Assembly: GCA_947457395.1 (NCBI GenBank) | Contig: CANGVA010000005.1 | Coordinates: 91,539-155,538 of the forward strand | Length of the DNA: 64,000 bases | Source: Bacteroidota bacterium | GTDB lineage: Bacteria; Bacteroidota; Bacteroidia; UKL13-3 | Direction of reading: 5' to 3' | Shown here: positions 9,322-18,854 of the stretch, piece after piece | Layout of the letters: the number at the start of each line of letters is the position of its first letter | Position numbering within the stretch: the first letter of the stretch is position 1 | The notes under the pieces: generated by a model | What the model saw: the letters and a program-made list of their open reading frames with translations, nothing else | The model's database searches: none | Told to the model about the DNA's origin: nothing | Position numbers and translations under genes: made by a program

Positions 9322-9996
9322 GTGAAGCACCCATCACTCATATTAGGAGAACTTTCAGACGCACAACAGTCGCATAAACATAAACTGATGATGGTTCTGA
9401 GAAAATATCTACCCAATAGATCTGTTGAATACTGCAGCGAACTAATTATGTATTATAAACTGCATTTGCATATTGAAGTTGAGAGACAAGATCGCCTTGG
9501 TGACTATAGCCCGCATTTAGGTAAAGGCAATAGAATTAGCATTAACCACAACTTAAATCCATATGACTTTCTAATTACTTTTATTCATGAGTTAGCCCAC
9601 CATGTTGCATACAAGAGGTATGGTGCCAAACACCAACCCCATGGCGCAGAATGGAAACAAGCTTATAAAGATTGCATGAGGCCTTTTCTAATGCATAGTA
9701 TATTCCCGTCAGATATTTCGGGTCCACTTACCAAACATATGCATTATCCGCGTTATACACATACCACAGATGTTGTATTAATGAAAGCATTAATGAAATA
9801 CGACCGTGATAAGTTTGTATTACTAGAACACTTGCCTGAAGGCGCAATTTTTAAGTTACGTAAAAATGGTAGAATACATTTAAAGAAAGGGAAACCGGTA
9901 AAAGACTACTTTCTCTGCACAGATATCGCTAAGGGAACACGATATAAAGTTTTTTCAGTAGCAAAAATATTTCCGACAATATCACTTAAAACGTAA
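9322..9996 (+). CDS. SprT-like zinc metalloprotease domain protein
   Basis: A 224-residue product from GTG 9322. The HELAHH motif (residues 89-94) is the zinc-binding HExxH of SprT/Spartan-like proteases, preceded by helices (KYLPNRSVEYC...) and followed by HGAEWKQAY, where a third ligand is expected. The C-terminal part (about 150-224) is beta-rich and carries FKLRKNGRIHLKKG, probably a nucleic-acid-binding or zinc-ribbon-like remnant; I see only one Cys there, so a metal ribbon is unlikely. An ATG at 9388 could be the true start, since the conserved core begins just after it. The function in bacteria is not established. The 3' end overlaps the convergent M28 gene by 11 nt. Confidence 0.8.
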   Translation: MKHPSLILGELSDAQQSHKHKLMMVLRKYLPNRSVEYCSELIMYYKLHLHIEVERQDRLGDYSPHLGKGNRISINHNLNPYDFLITFIHELAHHVAYKRYGAKHQPHGAEWKQAYKDCMRPFLMHSIFPSDISGPLTKHMHYPRYTHTTDVVLMKALMKYDRDKFVLLEHLPEGAIFKLRKNGRIHLKKGKPVKDYFLCTDIAKGTRYKVFSVAKIFPTISLKT

Positions 9997-11257
9997 TATT
10001 TACCTGCTCTTCTTTGCCATCCCTAATAAAAATTAGCATAGCTGTTTCTCCTTTAGCAAACTTACTCAGGGCTTTCATATAGGTTTGCATATCCTTTAGC
10101 TCAATATCTCCTAGTTTTATCAATACATCCCCTCTTTTTATTCCTGCATTAGCAGCCGGTTTACCCTGTGTTACGCCATCAATCTTAACACCTTTACCCT
10201 CAAAAAGGTAATCGGGCATAATACCCAGTGTAACTTTAAATGAAACCCTAGCTGTGCTGTCTTCCTTGGTTGGTGTAAAAACCAGCTTTGGCTCCTTATC
10301 CAGTTTACCAATGAGGCTGTATATGTGCTTTATTACTGATAGCTCGCCTTTATAATTAATTTTGCCCTCATCATCAGAAGGTTTATGATAATCGTAATGT
10401 GTACCTGTAAAGTAATGCAGGGCCGGCACGTTAATATAATAAAAGGATGTATGGTCTGATGAGCCTGTGCCAGATTCCGTGTACTTAACCTTGAGTGAAT
10501 CGATTTGAATAGATTCCATAACCTTACCCCAGACAGGAGATGTACCTGTGCCACTTATGGCAAAACTCTGTTTAGCTGTATCAAGTCTTCCAAGCATATC
10601 CATATTTACCATATAATTAAACTGCACTTTACTTACTGTCGGATTCTTGGTGAAATAATTTGACCCCAATAAACCTTCCTCTTCTCCGCTAAAGGCAATA
10701 AATAAATAATTATTGCCTTTATAATTGGATTGTTTTAATAAAAAACAAAGTTCAATAAGTGCAGCCGTACCGCTGGCATTATCATCTGCACCATTGTGTA
10801 TCATGGGCTTTTCCCTATTATTTTCTGCCTTGTAGGTAGAACCACCGTATTCGTTATATCCCAGATGGTCGTAATGGGCACCAATTACAACCGTTTTATC
10901 TGCTCCATTATCAATATAGGCTACAACATTATGCCCGTTAATAACCAAACCACTGGTATCGGTCGAAGAAGCGTGCGGATTCTTCAGATTTCTTTTGATG
11001 CTAAAAGGTTGTAAATAGCCCTTTGTACCCTTTGGAGCCGCACCATAATTTTTATAACATTTAATTATGTATCGATATGCTTTTTTTTCCCCTTTGCTCC
11101 CAACAAGCCTTCCCTCAAGTTTATCACTAGATAAGTAGCTTATATGCTTTTTAAGCCTGCTAATCATCAATTCATCTGAAACAGGTAATTGCTGTGCCTG
11201 TAAGGAAAAGGAATACAGAAACACCACAGCATAAAAATTAAGTAAAAATAATCTCAT
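9986..11257 (-). CDS. Exported M28 family metallopeptidase with C-terminal PDZ domain
   Basis: A 423-residue zinc aminopeptidase-like protein. A signal peptide (residues 1-22, ending SLQAQ) leads into the M28 fold with the expected metal ligands and catalytic residues: H128 and D130 in AHYDH, D158 in NGADDNASG, E192/E193 in SGEEEG, D220 in NMDMLG, and a late His in THYDYHKPSDD. Residues about 340-423 form a PDZ domain (GIKRGDVLIKLGDIEL). It probably acts in the periplasm or at the cell surface on peptides. Its 5' end overlaps the upstream transporter gene by 20 nt, so the two are translationally coupled. Its 3' end overlaps the SprT-like gene. Confidence 0.92.
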   Translation of the reverse strand: MRLFLLNFYAVVFLYSFSLQAQQLPVSDELMISRLKKHISYLSSDKLEGRLVGSKGEKKAYRYIIKCYKNYGAAPKGTKGYLQPFSIKRNLKNPHASSTDTSGLVINGHNVVAYIDNGADKTVVIGAHYDHLGYNEYGGSTYKAENNREKPMIHNGADDNASGTAALIELCFLLKQSNYKGNNYLFIAFSGEEEGLLGSNYFTKNPTVSKVQFNYMVNMDMLGRLDTAKQSFAISGTGTSPVWGKVMESIQIDSLKVKYTESGTGSSDHTSFYYINVPALHYFTGTHYDYHKPSDDEGKINYKGELSVIKHIYSLIGKLDKEPKLVFTPTKEDSTARVSFKVTLGIMPDYLFEGKGVKIDGVTQGKPAANAGIKRGDVLIKLGDIELKDMQTYMKALSKFAKGETAMLIFIRDGKEEQVNITF

Positions 11258-12065
11258 ATAATGTTTTAAAGAAAATGAATGATACTAACAATGCAAAAAC
11301 ATAACGCAGCATGAAAGGATTGGTTTTATGTGATATGCGCACGCCTACGGGAGTTGCAAGAAAAGCACCGGTAACCAATGGAGCAACAACGGGTAATATA
11401 ATATAGCCAATCTGCCAAGAGTGAACCTGGGTAGCATCAGAACCGGAAAGGCTATATAAACCTACACAAAACGCAAAGAGCGGAATAACACCATTTGAGA
11501 TAGAACTTGCTTTTTTAAATGACTGCTTTAAAATATCAGTAAATACGGGCGTCATGATTACACCACCACCCAAACCGGTTAATGCAGTAATAAATCCTGC
11601 AAACATACCTGTAATTCTGTATGGCCATAAAACAGAAGTAGTATTATCTGCTGTACCATTGTTATTAGTTTTCTTTAAAAACAGCCTTGAGGCAATAATC
11701 AACAACATACATGCAAATACAAACCTGAATACCTCTCTTGAATACCATGTTCCATTGCGAATGAGCCAAGTTAGTAACAAAGCACTTATTACACCGGGAA
11801 TGGCTGTATGTATAATTTCCTTTGGATAAAAGTTTCCACTCTTATATTGATGGTAGCTTGCCACCCCACCGGAAAAGATGATGGTAAATAATGAATTAGC
11901 TAGTATTCCTTTTACCAGAGCCTCATCATGCAAACCCATTTTATAAAGGAAATAATCAAGAATTGGAATATAAACAATGCCACCGCCTACACCCAACAGC
12001 CCTGAGATAAAGCCACCAATTGACCCGAGCGTAAGAATTATAAGAATGTCTGTTAGTGTAAGCAT
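11238..12065 (-). CDS. TauE/SafE family membrane transporter
   Basis: A 275-residue integral membrane protein with about eight predicted helices and the two family repeats, each opening with a glycine-rich segment (GGFISGLLGVGGGIVYIP near residues 17-34 and FAGFITALTGLGGGVIMTP near 153-171). Family members export or import sulfite, sulfoacetate or related anions; the substrate here cannot be told from sequence. The gene overlaps the downstream peptidase by 20 nt and follows the S41 protease by 66 nt, so a three-gene leftward transcript is plausible. Confidence 0.9.
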   Translation of the reverse strand: MLTLTDILIILTLGSIGGFISGLLGVGGGIVYIPILDYFLYKMGLHDEALVKGILANSLFTIIFSGGVASYHQYKSGNFYPKEIIHTAIPGVISALLLTWLIRNGTWYSREVFRFVFACMLLIIASRLFLKKTNNNGTADNTTSVLWPYRITGMFAGFITALTGLGGGVIMTPVFTDILKQSFKKASSISNGVIPLFAFCVGLYSLSGSDATQVHSWQIGYIILPVVAPLVTGAFLATPVGVRISHKTNPFMLRYVFALLVSFIFFKTLYEIIFT

Positions 12066-12131
12066 TTTATTAATCGAGTGCTGATAAATCCATTTTATAA
12101 ACCTGGGCCATTTGAAACACGCTTGCTTGCA

Positions 12132-13805
12132 TTACTTTCTTGTTGTAGGTTTAAGCAATGTCTGATACATTTCTGCATCGTTAAGCACCTTCAAGGCCTC
12201 CTGAACATCTTCATCATGGGCAAAGGATGCCTCATATCTTGCCTTTTGAAAATAATATCTCCGTGTGATTTCTTCTTCCAGTAGATCAATTATTTCAGCC
12301 TTGTTTTTTTCTATATCAGATTCCTTATCATGTCTTAGCTTTTCTTTAAGCTGCTCATAGGTAGAAGCAATTGCATCAAAGTATTTCTCCTCGCGGGCTT
12401 TTTTCTTCAAGTCTTCCAATGCCTTTTCAGACTCAGTGCTATACCCGTAATCCTTATCTGAAACAAATTTTTTAAAATCATTAAACTCAACTTCACTTAA
12501 TTTAAATTCTTTTGCTGCAGCAATCTTTTCATTTTTGCTACGATAGATTGTGGCAAAATCAAAAATCAGTTGCCTGCTAAGCAGGCTCTCTGCGATTTTA
12601 GATAATGCAATTTGACCTACCACCACATCCGGATCTACACCACCACCATCATATACCTTGCGGCCATTACGTGTTTTAAACTCCTTTTTTAGGGAATCAG
12701 GTACACTACCTACACTGCCATCTTCATTCCGATGCGAATAATCCAATGCCTGTATGCATCGACCGGAGGGTGTATAATATTTAGCTGTTGTAACTTTAAG
12801 CTGCGTATTGTATGAAAGTGGGCGGGTGCTTTGCACCAATCCTTTGCCAAATGTCTTTTGACCAATAACTACCCCCCTGTCTAAATCCTGGATGCTTCCG
12901 GATACGATTTCGGAGGCTGATGCAGAGCCCCGGTTGGTTAAAACAACCATAGGAATTTCAGTATCAATTGCAGGGTTCAGGGTGCGATAAATTTTATCCC
13001 ATTCCTTCACTTTACCTTTGGTACTTACCACTTCCTGCCCTTGCGGAACAAATACATTTACAATATTTACTGCTTCGTGCAATAAACCACCCGGATTTCC
13101 TCTTACATCTAGTATCACACTTTTTAATGCAGGATTTTTCTTCAACTCAACCAAAGCATCCTTTACCTCCTTCCCAGCATCATTAGTAAAAGACTGCAAC
13201 TTTATGTAACCAGTTTCATTATTAATCATCCCAAAATAAGGAACATTTTTTACATGTATTTCCTCACGTGTAATTACTTTCTCCATTTCACCTGACCCCT
13301 CTCTTTTTATTTTTAATTTAACCTTGGTTCCCGGCTGACCTTTCAATAATTTACTGATATCAGAAGTGGTTTTGTTTTTCGTTGATTTACCCTCTATCTC
13401 AATAATTGCATCTCCTGCTCTCAAATCCTCTTTCTGTGCCGGGAAACCCTCATATGGATCAGTGATAACAACGTAATCTCCTTTCTGACCAACTTGAGCA
13501 CCAATTCCTCCATACTGACCTGTCATTTGAAATCGAAAATCTTCAATCTCAGATTCTGAAATATAGTTGGTGTAAGGGTCAAGAGAATTTAGCATTTCAT
13601 CAACTGCCTTGCGCATTAGTTTTCCAACATCTACCTCATCTACATAATAGGTATTGATTTCTCTGAATAAGGTTGCAAAAATGTCGAGGTTCTTTGAAAT
13701 CTCGAAATAGTTGGTTCCATTGTTAGAAAAAGAAAATAAGGTTAGCAATCCTATCGCGATCACCAGATAATACCAACGAATTTTTTTCCTTAAACGATTA
13801 AGCAT
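12132..13805 (-). CDS. ctpA: S41 family C-terminal processing protease
   Basis: A 557-residue periplasmic serine protease. The N-terminal membrane helix or uncleaved signal (about 10-28) is followed by a helical region, a PDZ domain (about 95-185, with FPAQKEDLRAGDAIIEIEG) and the S41 catalytic domain. The Ser-Lys dyad is visible as S296 in GSASASEI and K321 in TFGKGLVQ, 25 residues apart as in the family. The C-terminal 150 residues are charged helices, longer than in minimal CtpA. It probably trims or degrades exported proteins. The symbol follows family use; orthology to a given CtpA is not proven. Confidence 0.93.
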   Translation of the reverse strand: MLNRLRKKIRWYYLVIAIGLLTLFSFSNNGTNYFEISKNLDIFATLFREINTYYVDEVDVGKLMRKAVDEMLNSLDPYTNYISESEIEDFRFQMTGQYGGIGAQVGQKGDYVVITDPYEGFPAQKEDLRAGDAIIEIEGKSTKNKTTSDISKLLKGQPGTKVKLKIKREGSGEMEKVITREEIHVKNVPYFGMINNETGYIKLQSFTNDAGKEVKDALVELKKNPALKSVILDVRGNPGGLLHEAVNIVNVFVPQGQEVVSTKGKVKEWDKIYRTLNPAIDTEIPMVVLTNRGSASASEIVSGSIQDLDRGVVIGQKTFGKGLVQSTRPLSYNTQLKVTTAKYYTPSGRCIQALDYSHRNEDGSVGSVPDSLKKEFKTRNGRKVYDGGGVDPDVVVGQIALSKIAESLLSRQLIFDFATIYRSKNEKIAAAKEFKLSEVEFNDFKKFVSDKDYGYSTESEKALEDLKKKAREEKYFDAIASTYEQLKEKLRHDKESDIEKNKAEIIDLLEEEITRRYYFQKARYEASFAHDEDVQEALKVLNDAEMYQTLLKPTTRK

Positions 13806-13891
13806 ATATTAATAACTAAAATTAAAATCGAAAATACAGATAGTTTTAATAAACCTTGATACCAATTATAAAAACCGAATATTTGAACACG

Positions 13892-14119
13892 TTATTTTAA
13901 CGGATCATATCCGCTTCCGCCCCAGGGATGACATTTGGATAACCGTTTGGCTGCAAGTAAGATTCCTTTAAATACACCATATTTTTGAATAGCTTCCTCC
14001 GCATACTGAGAGCAGGTAGGCGTATAACGACATGCATTTGGAAGCATGGGTGATATAACTGCCTTATAAAATCTGATTAGCAGCAGAAAAGGTAGTTGTA
14101 TGAATTTTTGAAAGCTCAT
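13892..14119 (-). CDS. yidD: Membrane protein insertion efficiency factor YidD
   Basis: A 75-residue protein with the family hallmarks: an amphipathic or hydrophobic N-terminus ([18 protein letters not shown]), conserved C30 and C36 in [14 protein letters not shown], and C63 in [12 protein letters not shown]. It acts at the inner membrane and supports YidC-dependent insertion. Its start lies 56 nt inside the 3' end of rnpA, an overlap common in this gene pair. It is the last gene of rpmH-rnpA-yidD. Confidence 0.95.
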   Translation of the reverse strand: MSFQKFIQLPFLLLIRFYKAVISPMLPNACRYTPTCSQYAEEAIQKYGVFKGILLAAKRLSKCHPWGGSGYDPLK

Positions 14120-14501
14120 TGGCCAACTGAATGATAGATTGCTTAAAAATGGGCAGTTGTTTTGTATAATCCAACTCAGCCTTAGCCTGAAAAGAAATCA
14201 TTAATGCAAACCGCTGAGGTTTACCTTGCAAGGCCTCATAGAGTAGATGTTTGTGAATTCTGTAAAGCTCACGTAACTGGCGCTTTATTCTGTTACGCTG
14301 GGTTGATTTAGGAAAATTCTTGCGGGATACCGTTATAAGCACCTGTATAGGGAAAGGTCCTTCAATTGGTGCTGTTGCATATATGAAACGAAAAGGAAAC
14401 CGAACTAAAGAACGGTTTCCTTTCTCAAATAATGTATCAATGATGTTTTTGCGGCACAACCGCTCATACTTATTGTATGTGTAGGGCGGATGCATGGACA
14501 T
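14064..14501 (-). CDS. rnpA: Ribonuclease P protein component
   Basis: The 145-residue basic protein subunit of RNase P, which matures the 5' ends of tRNAs with the catalytic RNA. The signature [13 protein letters not shown] begins at residue 69, and the fold starts with the usual Phe/Arg-rich strand pair ([10 protein letters not shown]). Two in-frame ATGs (14501 and 14495) are equally possible. It lies 29 nt after rpmH on the same strand and overlaps yidD at its 3' end. Confidence 0.94.
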   Translation of the reverse strand: MSMHPPYTYNKYERLCRKNIIDTLFEKGNRSLVRFPFRFIYATAPIEGPFPIQVLITVSRKNFPKSTQRNRIKRQLRELYRIHKHLLYEALQGKPQRFALMISFQAKAELDYTKQLPIFKQSIIQLANELSKIHTTTFSAANQIL

Positions 14502-14530
14502 CAGTGCATAACAGGCCGGAGCCGAAATAT

Positions 14531-14692
14531 TTACTTTTTGTGGCGTTTTTCGTCAGAAACAGTCAGTTTCTTTCTTCCTCTTGCCCTGCGGGCAGCAATA
14601 ACCTTACGACCAGCTTCTGTGGCCATTCTTTCACGAAAACCGTGCTTATTTCTTCTTTTTCTGATCGAAGGGTTGAATGTTCTCTTTGTCAT
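14531..14692 (-). CDS. rpmH: Large ribosomal subunit protein bL34
   Basis: A 53-codon gene. The translation begins [20 protein letters not shown], continues with [20 protein letters not shown] and ends DEKRHKK. The TF(N/Q)PS start and the Arg/Lys-rich helix are diagnostic for L34. It has its own strong promoter 24 nt upstream and leads the rpmH-rnpA-yidD group. dnaA and yidC are not adjacent, unlike in many bacteria outside this phylum. Confidence 0.97.
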   Translation of the reverse strand: MTKRTFNPSIRKRRNKHGFRERMATEAGRKVIAARRARGRKKLTVSDEKRHKK

Positions 14693-14715
14693 AACAATTC
14701 AAAATTAAAGGACGG

Positions 14716-14744
14716 CAAATGTAGCGTCTTTCTATTAAATACAA
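14716..14744 (-). promoter_or_regulatory. Promoter of rpmH-rnpA-yidD
   Basis: On the minus strand TTG (14744-14742), then 18 nt, then TACATTTG (14723-14716). The fit to the Bacteroidota consensus is complete, and the ATG follows 23 nt after the -7 element. Confidence 0.75.
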
Positions 14745-14769
14745 AAATTCTTTTTGGAGCTGATTAAAT

Positions 14770-14801
14770 AAAAAAGAGTGCCTTTGTAGGCACTCTTTTT
14801 A
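14770..14801 (-). terminator. Intrinsic terminator after the small lipoprotein gene
   Basis: An AAAAAGAGTGCC / GGCACTCTTTTT inverted repeat with a 6-nt loop. It is symmetric, stops leftward transcription 22 nt after the lipoprotein stop, and insulates the rpmH promoter. Confidence 0.85.
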
Positions 14802-14822
14802 AGCTTCTTGATTAAGAATCAA

Positions 14823-15047
14823 TTAGTGAGCAGCTTCAGCAGGAGCAGCTGTAGTGTCAGCAGCAGTTGTGTCAGCAGGCATCATAGCTGTTTCCATAGC
14901 GGCTAAAGAGTCAGCCATACGGGTAGCAGCTTCGATTGAGTCTTGAATGCGTTTTTCTTCAGCTTTCTTTTTCTCTTCAGCAGAAGGACCGCAAGCAACT
15001 ACTGCTAACATAGCAGCAGCAGCAACGATTGATAATACTTTTTTCAT
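14823..15047 (-). CDS. Small Ala-rich lipoprotein
   Basis: A 74-residue product. A short signal peptide ends in a lipobox-like VVAC with Cys at residue 19. The mature part is a charged helix (EEKKKAEEKRIQDSIEA) followed by an Ala/Thr-rich tail with repeated ADTTAA units (residues 58-71). Similar tiny lipoproteins are often abundant envelope components, but no function can be assigned. It is a single-gene unit with a strong promoter and a strong terminator, so high expression is likely. Confidence 0.85.
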   Translation of the reverse strand: MKKVLSIVAAAAMLAVVACGPSAEEKKKAEEKRIQDSIEAATRMADSLAAMETAMMPADTTAADTTAAPAEAAH

Positions 15048-15080
15048 TGTTTTTTAAATTTTTAGTTGATAAAACGGGTG

Positions 15081-15110
15081 CAAATCTAAAAGGAATCGGA
15101 ATCAAAACAA
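15081..15110 (-). promoter_or_regulatory. Promoter of the small lipoprotein gene
   Basis: On the minus strand TTG (15110-15108), 19 nt, TAGATTTG (15088-15081): both Bacteroidota elements with standard spacing. The ATG is 33 nt further on. Confidence 0.75.
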
Positions 15111-15114
15111 ATTT

Positions 15115-16464
15115 TTATTTCTTCCGCATGTAGATAACTATAGGTACTCCTTGATAATCAAATGTTTCCCTAAGTTTGTTTTCTAGGTATCGTTTATAAC
15201 TTTCATTAACGTATTGAGGCAGGTTACAAAAAAATGCAAACTTAGGACTGCGGCCCGGCAGTTGTGTAACAAACTTAATCTTAACGTATTTACCCTTAAT
15301 TGCCGGTGGAGGGTAAGCATCAATAACCGGCAACATAACCTCATTAAGTTTATGCGTTGGAATTCGTTTTGATCGGTTTTCATGAACGAGAAGCGCAACT
15401 TCAATTGCCTTGTGGATACGCTGTTTGGTTAATGCTGAGGTAAACACAATGGGGACATCATCAAATGGTTCCAGTTTTTTTCTGATGATTTTTTCAAATT
15501 CCAGAGATGTTTTATGATCCTTTTCAACCAAATCCCATTTATTTACAAGTATCACCAAGCCTTTCCCATTTCTGATTGCCAGTTGCACCAGGTTCATATC
15601 CTGAGAGTCAATGCCAACAGTGGCATCTATAACCAAAATCACCACATCGCTATCCTCTAATGCACGTATGCTGCGCATCACGGAGTAAAACTCAATATCT
15701 TCTTTAACTTTGGCTTTCCTTCTGATACCGGCCGTATCAACCAACCAGAATTGTTTGCCATAAGCATTGTACAAGGTATTAATGGTATCTCTTGTTGTTC
15801 CTGCTATATCGGTAACGATATTTCTTTCTTCGCCAAGCAATGCATTTACCAAGCTGGATTTGCCAACATTTGGTCTGCCTACAATAGCAAGCATTGGCAA
15901 GGGCAGTTCCTTGTCTGTTTCAGTGGTATTTTCATCCTCCTCATCTGCAATATCCTTTTCAATTTCGGCCGGGGGTAATTTGCTGCAAATGGCATCCAAC
16001 AGTTCACCTGTGCCACTACCAGATTGCGAGGAAACACAATATAATTCTTCAAAACCCAAACCATAGAATTCAGCAGCTTCGTATTGCCTTTCTCCATGAT
16101 CTACTTTATTTACTACCATTAACACAGGTTTCTTTGACCTGCGAAGTACATTGGCAAAAGCCTTATCCAAATCAGTGATTCCTGATTCAACATCCACCAT
16201 GAACATTAAGATATCTGCTTCTTCAATGGCAATATTAACTTGACTGCGGATAGCAGATTCAAACACATCATCTGAACCTGTTACGTATCCTCCGGTATCA
16301 ATTACCGTGAAGCGGTGGCCTGTCCACTCTACCTGCCCGTAGTGCCGGTCTCGGGTTACTCCTGAAAAGTCATCAACAATGGCTTTCCTGTGCCCTACCA
16401 GCCTGTTAAACAGGGTTGACTTACCAACATTTGGTCTTCCTACAATTGCTACTATTTGTCCCAT
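15115..16464 (-). CDS. der: Ribosome biogenesis GTPase Der (EngA)
   Basis: A 449-residue protein with two GTPase domains in tandem, the hallmark of Der. The first P-loop is GRPNVGKS at residues 9-16 with DTGG and NKVD motifs. The second is GRPNVGKS at 196-203 with DTAG and NKWD. The C-terminal third is the KH-like domain (ending [11 protein letters not shown]). It acts in 50S subunit assembly. An acidic linker (about 168-186) separates the G domains. The gene is 3 nt downstream of era, so the two are co-expressed. Confidence 0.97.
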   Translation of the reverse strand: MGQIVAIVGRPNVGKSTLFNRLVGHRKAIVDDFSGVTRDRHYGQVEWTGHRFTVIDTGGYVTGSDDVFESAIRSQVNIAIEEADILMFMVDVESGITDLDKAFANVLRRSKKPVLMVVNKVDHGERQYEAAEFYGLGFEELYCVSSQSGSGTGELLDAICSKLPPAEIEKDIADEEDENTTETDKELPLPMLAIVGRPNVGKSSLVNALLGEERNIVTDIAGTTRDTINTLYNAYGKQFWLVDTAGIRRKAKVKEDIEFYSVMRSIRALEDSDVVILVIDATVGIDSQDMNLVQLAIRNGKGLVILVNKWDLVEKDHKTSLEFEKIIRKKLEPFDDVPIVFTSALTKQRIHKAIEVALLVHENRSKRIPTHKLNEVMLPVIDAYPPPAIKGKYVKIKFVTQLPGRSPKFAFFCNLPQYVNESYKRYLENKLRETFDYQGVPIVIYMRKK

Positions 16465-16467
16465 TGT

Positions 16468-17349
16468 TTATTCTTCCTTGTATCCAAATTCTTTGAGCAA
16501 ACGGTCGTTATCTCTCCAATCTTCCTTAACCTTTACAAACGTTTGCAAAAATATCTGCTTATTAAAAAATTTCTCTAAATCTCTGCGTGCAGCAATTCCA
16601 ACATTCTTCAATGCACTGCCACCTTTTCCAATCATAATTTGCTTTTGCGAATCGCGCATAACATAAATTACAGCGCTGATGCGTATAATTTTATCTTCCT
16701 CTTTAAAACTTTCAATCTCAACCTGCGTAGCATAAGGAATTTCTTCTTTATAGCGCATCATGATCTTTTCCCGGATAATTTCGGCTGCTACAAAACGCTC
16801 ACTTTTATCGGTTAACTGATCATCGGGATAGAAAGAAGGCCCTTCCGGGATATAGGGTAGAATAGCCTTTATTAGTTCATTTATGTTAAATTTATTCAAA
16901 GCAGAAACCGGTACCACTGCAATTGCATGTGGCAACTTATTTTTCCATTCCTTCACCCTTTCAAATACTTCTTCATTGTTCGTAAGCAAATCAATTTTAT
17001 TGAGCAGTACCAGTAAGGGTGTTTTGATGAGTTGAAGTTTTTTCATCAACTCTTCATCTGCATCATTTAGGATATCTGTAATAAAAAGCACCACATCAGC
17101 ATCTTGCAGACTTTGATTTACAAAATCCATCATACTGCCATGAAGTTTGTATTTGGGTTTAATAATACCGGGTGTATCACTAAAAACAAGCTGATAATCA
17201 GGCTTGCTTAAAATGCCCATAATGCGGTGCCTGGTTGTTTGTACTTTAGGTGAGATAATCGAAATTTTCTCGCCAAGCAGTGCATTAAGCAGGGTGCTTT
17301 TACCCACGTTGGGTTTACCTATGATACTTACGAATCCTGCTTTGTGCAT
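16468..17349 (-). CDS. era: GTPase Era
   Basis: A 293-residue 16S rRNA-binding GTPase needed for 30S assembly. The G1 motif GKPNVGKS is at residues 11-18, DTPG at 59-62 and NKID further on. The KH RNA-binding domain holds IMIGKGGSALKNVG. The frame is open upstream to 17412, but the ATG at 17349 (MHKAGFVSIIG) matches the normal Era N-terminus. der follows 3 nt later. A TACCTTTG element (17375-17382, minus strand) upstream is a candidate promoter without a clear -33 box. Confidence 0.96.
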   Translation of the reverse strand: MHKAGFVSIIGKPNVGKSTLLNALLGEKISIISPKVQTTRHRIMGILSKPDYQLVFSDTPGIIKPKYKLHGSMMDFVNQSLQDADVVLFITDILNDADEELMKKLQLIKTPLLVLLNKIDLLTNNEEVFERVKEWKNKLPHAIAVVPVSALNKFNINELIKAILPYIPEGPSFYPDDQLTDKSERFVAAEIIREKIMMRYKEEIPYATQVEIESFKEEDKIIRISAVIYVMRDSQKQIMIGKGGSALKNVGIAARRDLEKFFNKQIFLQTFVKVKEDWRDNDRLLKEFGYKEE

Positions 17350-17486
17350 ACTATTATGATAGCTGAAAGGCCGACAAAGGTAGGCATTTTTTACGAGTAG
17401 CCGGAAAAGCATTTGATTGATGATGCCAGTACCAAAGTAAAAAGGGTGTGATTGCAGCTCTTAGTCTAAGAACCTCTTCAATAAAT

Positions 17487-18017
17487 TTATTTTTCCAGAA
17501 CCTGCTTAATTCTTGCAAGGCCGTCATCAAATGCTTTCTCTGTCGAACTAATTTTTGAAGGAAGCATGTACCTATATACAGGATTATTACCAACATCTCC
17601 GGAATCAATCCAATGCAATACAGTAGTATTGCTATCTGAAATCTGCATTCTAAAAAGTCCACTTGCGTTTACGTTTCCACCATGCATATACAATTCATAT
17701 CGCACTTGTTTGGCAGGTATAGAAGCAGCAATCCGAAAGCGACCAATACCTAGCAAAGTACCATTAAAATATTGCCTACCCCCCACTGAATCGCTCCTTG
17801 TTCCATAAAAAAACTGAAGCGTACTATCTGTTTCCTTGTTCCATAGGCTCCATTTTTCCCAATTTCGCAAATCATTCATAAAATCATACACATCAGAAGC
17901 CGGCTTATTTATTAGTATGCTGCGCTCAACCTTGTAGGTGCGAGGAAACAAAAATGAACCACCCCATAATACAGCAACAATCAGAAAAAAAGATAAAAAT
18001 ACTTTAAAAAGCTTCAT
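17487..18017 (-). CDS. SRPBCC-fold (START/Bet v1-like) protein with N-terminal membrane helix
   Basis: A 176-residue protein. Residues 6-24 form a hydrophobic helix, then comes a polyketide-cyclase-like fold beginning with the typical YKVERSILINKPASDVYDFM and WEKWSLW, ending in a long C-terminal helix (FDDGLARIKQVLEK). Such proteins bind hydrophobic ligands, but the ligand is unknown. The helix probably anchors it to the inner membrane facing the periplasm. It is 15 nt after cdsA and so lies in the cdsA group. Confidence 0.85.
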   Translation of the reverse strand: MKLFKVFLSFFLIVAVLWGGSFLFPRTYKVERSILINKPASDVYDFMNDLRNWEKWSLWNKETDSTLQFFYGTRSDSVGGRQYFNGTLLGIGRFRIAASIPAKQVRYELYMHGGNVNASGLFRMQISDSNTTVLHWIDSGDVGNNPVYRYMLPSKISSTEKAFDDGLARIKQVLEK

Positions 18018-18032
18018 GGTATTAACAAGAAA

Positions 18033-18854
18033 TTAATTGGTTAATTGTAAATAGAAAAAAACAGCCGGAATGGAAATAAACAGTGCATCAAACCGATCAA
18101 GTACTCCTCCATGACCTGGGAGCATGCTTCCGCTGTCTTTTATATGAAGATTACGTTTAAGAAGTGATTCGAATAAATCGCCAAAAGTTCCAAAAACTAC
18201 AATAATGACAGCAATAATCAACCAGTCTATGGTATTAACACTGTCAAACAACTCAAATCTTGATATAATAAAAGCCACCAGCATTGATAACAGCATACCT
18301 CCGAAACTACCCTCCCATGTTTTTTTGGGTGATACACGCTCAAATAACTTGTGTTTACCAAAACTGCGACCGGCCAAATATGCACCCGTATCGCTGCTCC
18401 AGATGAGTATAAAACAACCCAGTGGCAAACCTGAAGAATAACTGAAAGAATTAAAATAACCGGTTTTGGTGAGCATTACAATTGGCAGCGTTATATATAC
18501 CAAACCCAATACCTGAAAAGCAAGCGTTGAGAATTCATTATGGGTTTTTTCAAACAGCTTTATAATGAACATGGCAATAAAAACAGGAATGATATGATAA
18601 TACCATGCTAAAGAAAGATCTGCTGAAAAAATGAGCGCAAACATTAGATAGATGATGCAGCCTGCTATGATACCTAAATACTTTTCAATCCATCTTTTGT
18701 CAGGTAATACCAACTCATAAAACTCTAGTAAACACAAAAAGTTAATTACAAACATGAGGAGGATGAAAGGGATAGCACCTAACAGAGTAGCGCCTGCTAC
18801 CACACCAACAAATAGTGTTCCTGTTAGGGTTCGTTGCCAGAAATTACTTATCAT
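18033..18854 (-). CDS. cdsA: Phosphatidate cytidylyltransferase
   Basis: A 273-residue multi-pass membrane enzyme that makes CDP-diacylglycerol from phosphatidate and CTP, the branch point of phospholipid synthesis. The family signature lies at residues 230-256 (SLLKRNLHIKDSG followed by LPGHGGVLDRFD), with the metal-binding Asp residues present. About eight membrane segments are predicted. Its start overlaps the upstream DUF2007 gene by 11 nt. Its product feeds PssA, encoded at 38.8-39.5 kb. Confidence 0.96.
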   Translation of the reverse strand: MISNFWQRTLTGTLFVGVVAGATLLGAIPFILLMFVINFLCLLEFYELVLPDKRWIEKYLGIIAGCIIYLMFALIFSADLSLAWYYHIIPVFIAMFIIKLFEKTHNEFSTLAFQVLGLVYITLPIVMLTKTGYFNSFSYSSGLPLGCFILIWSSDTGAYLAGRSFGKHKLFERVSPKKTWEGSFGGMLLSMLVAFIISRFELFDSVNTIDWLIIAVIIVVFGTFGDLFESLLKRNLHIKDSGSMLPGHGGVLDRFDALFISIPAVFFYLQLTN

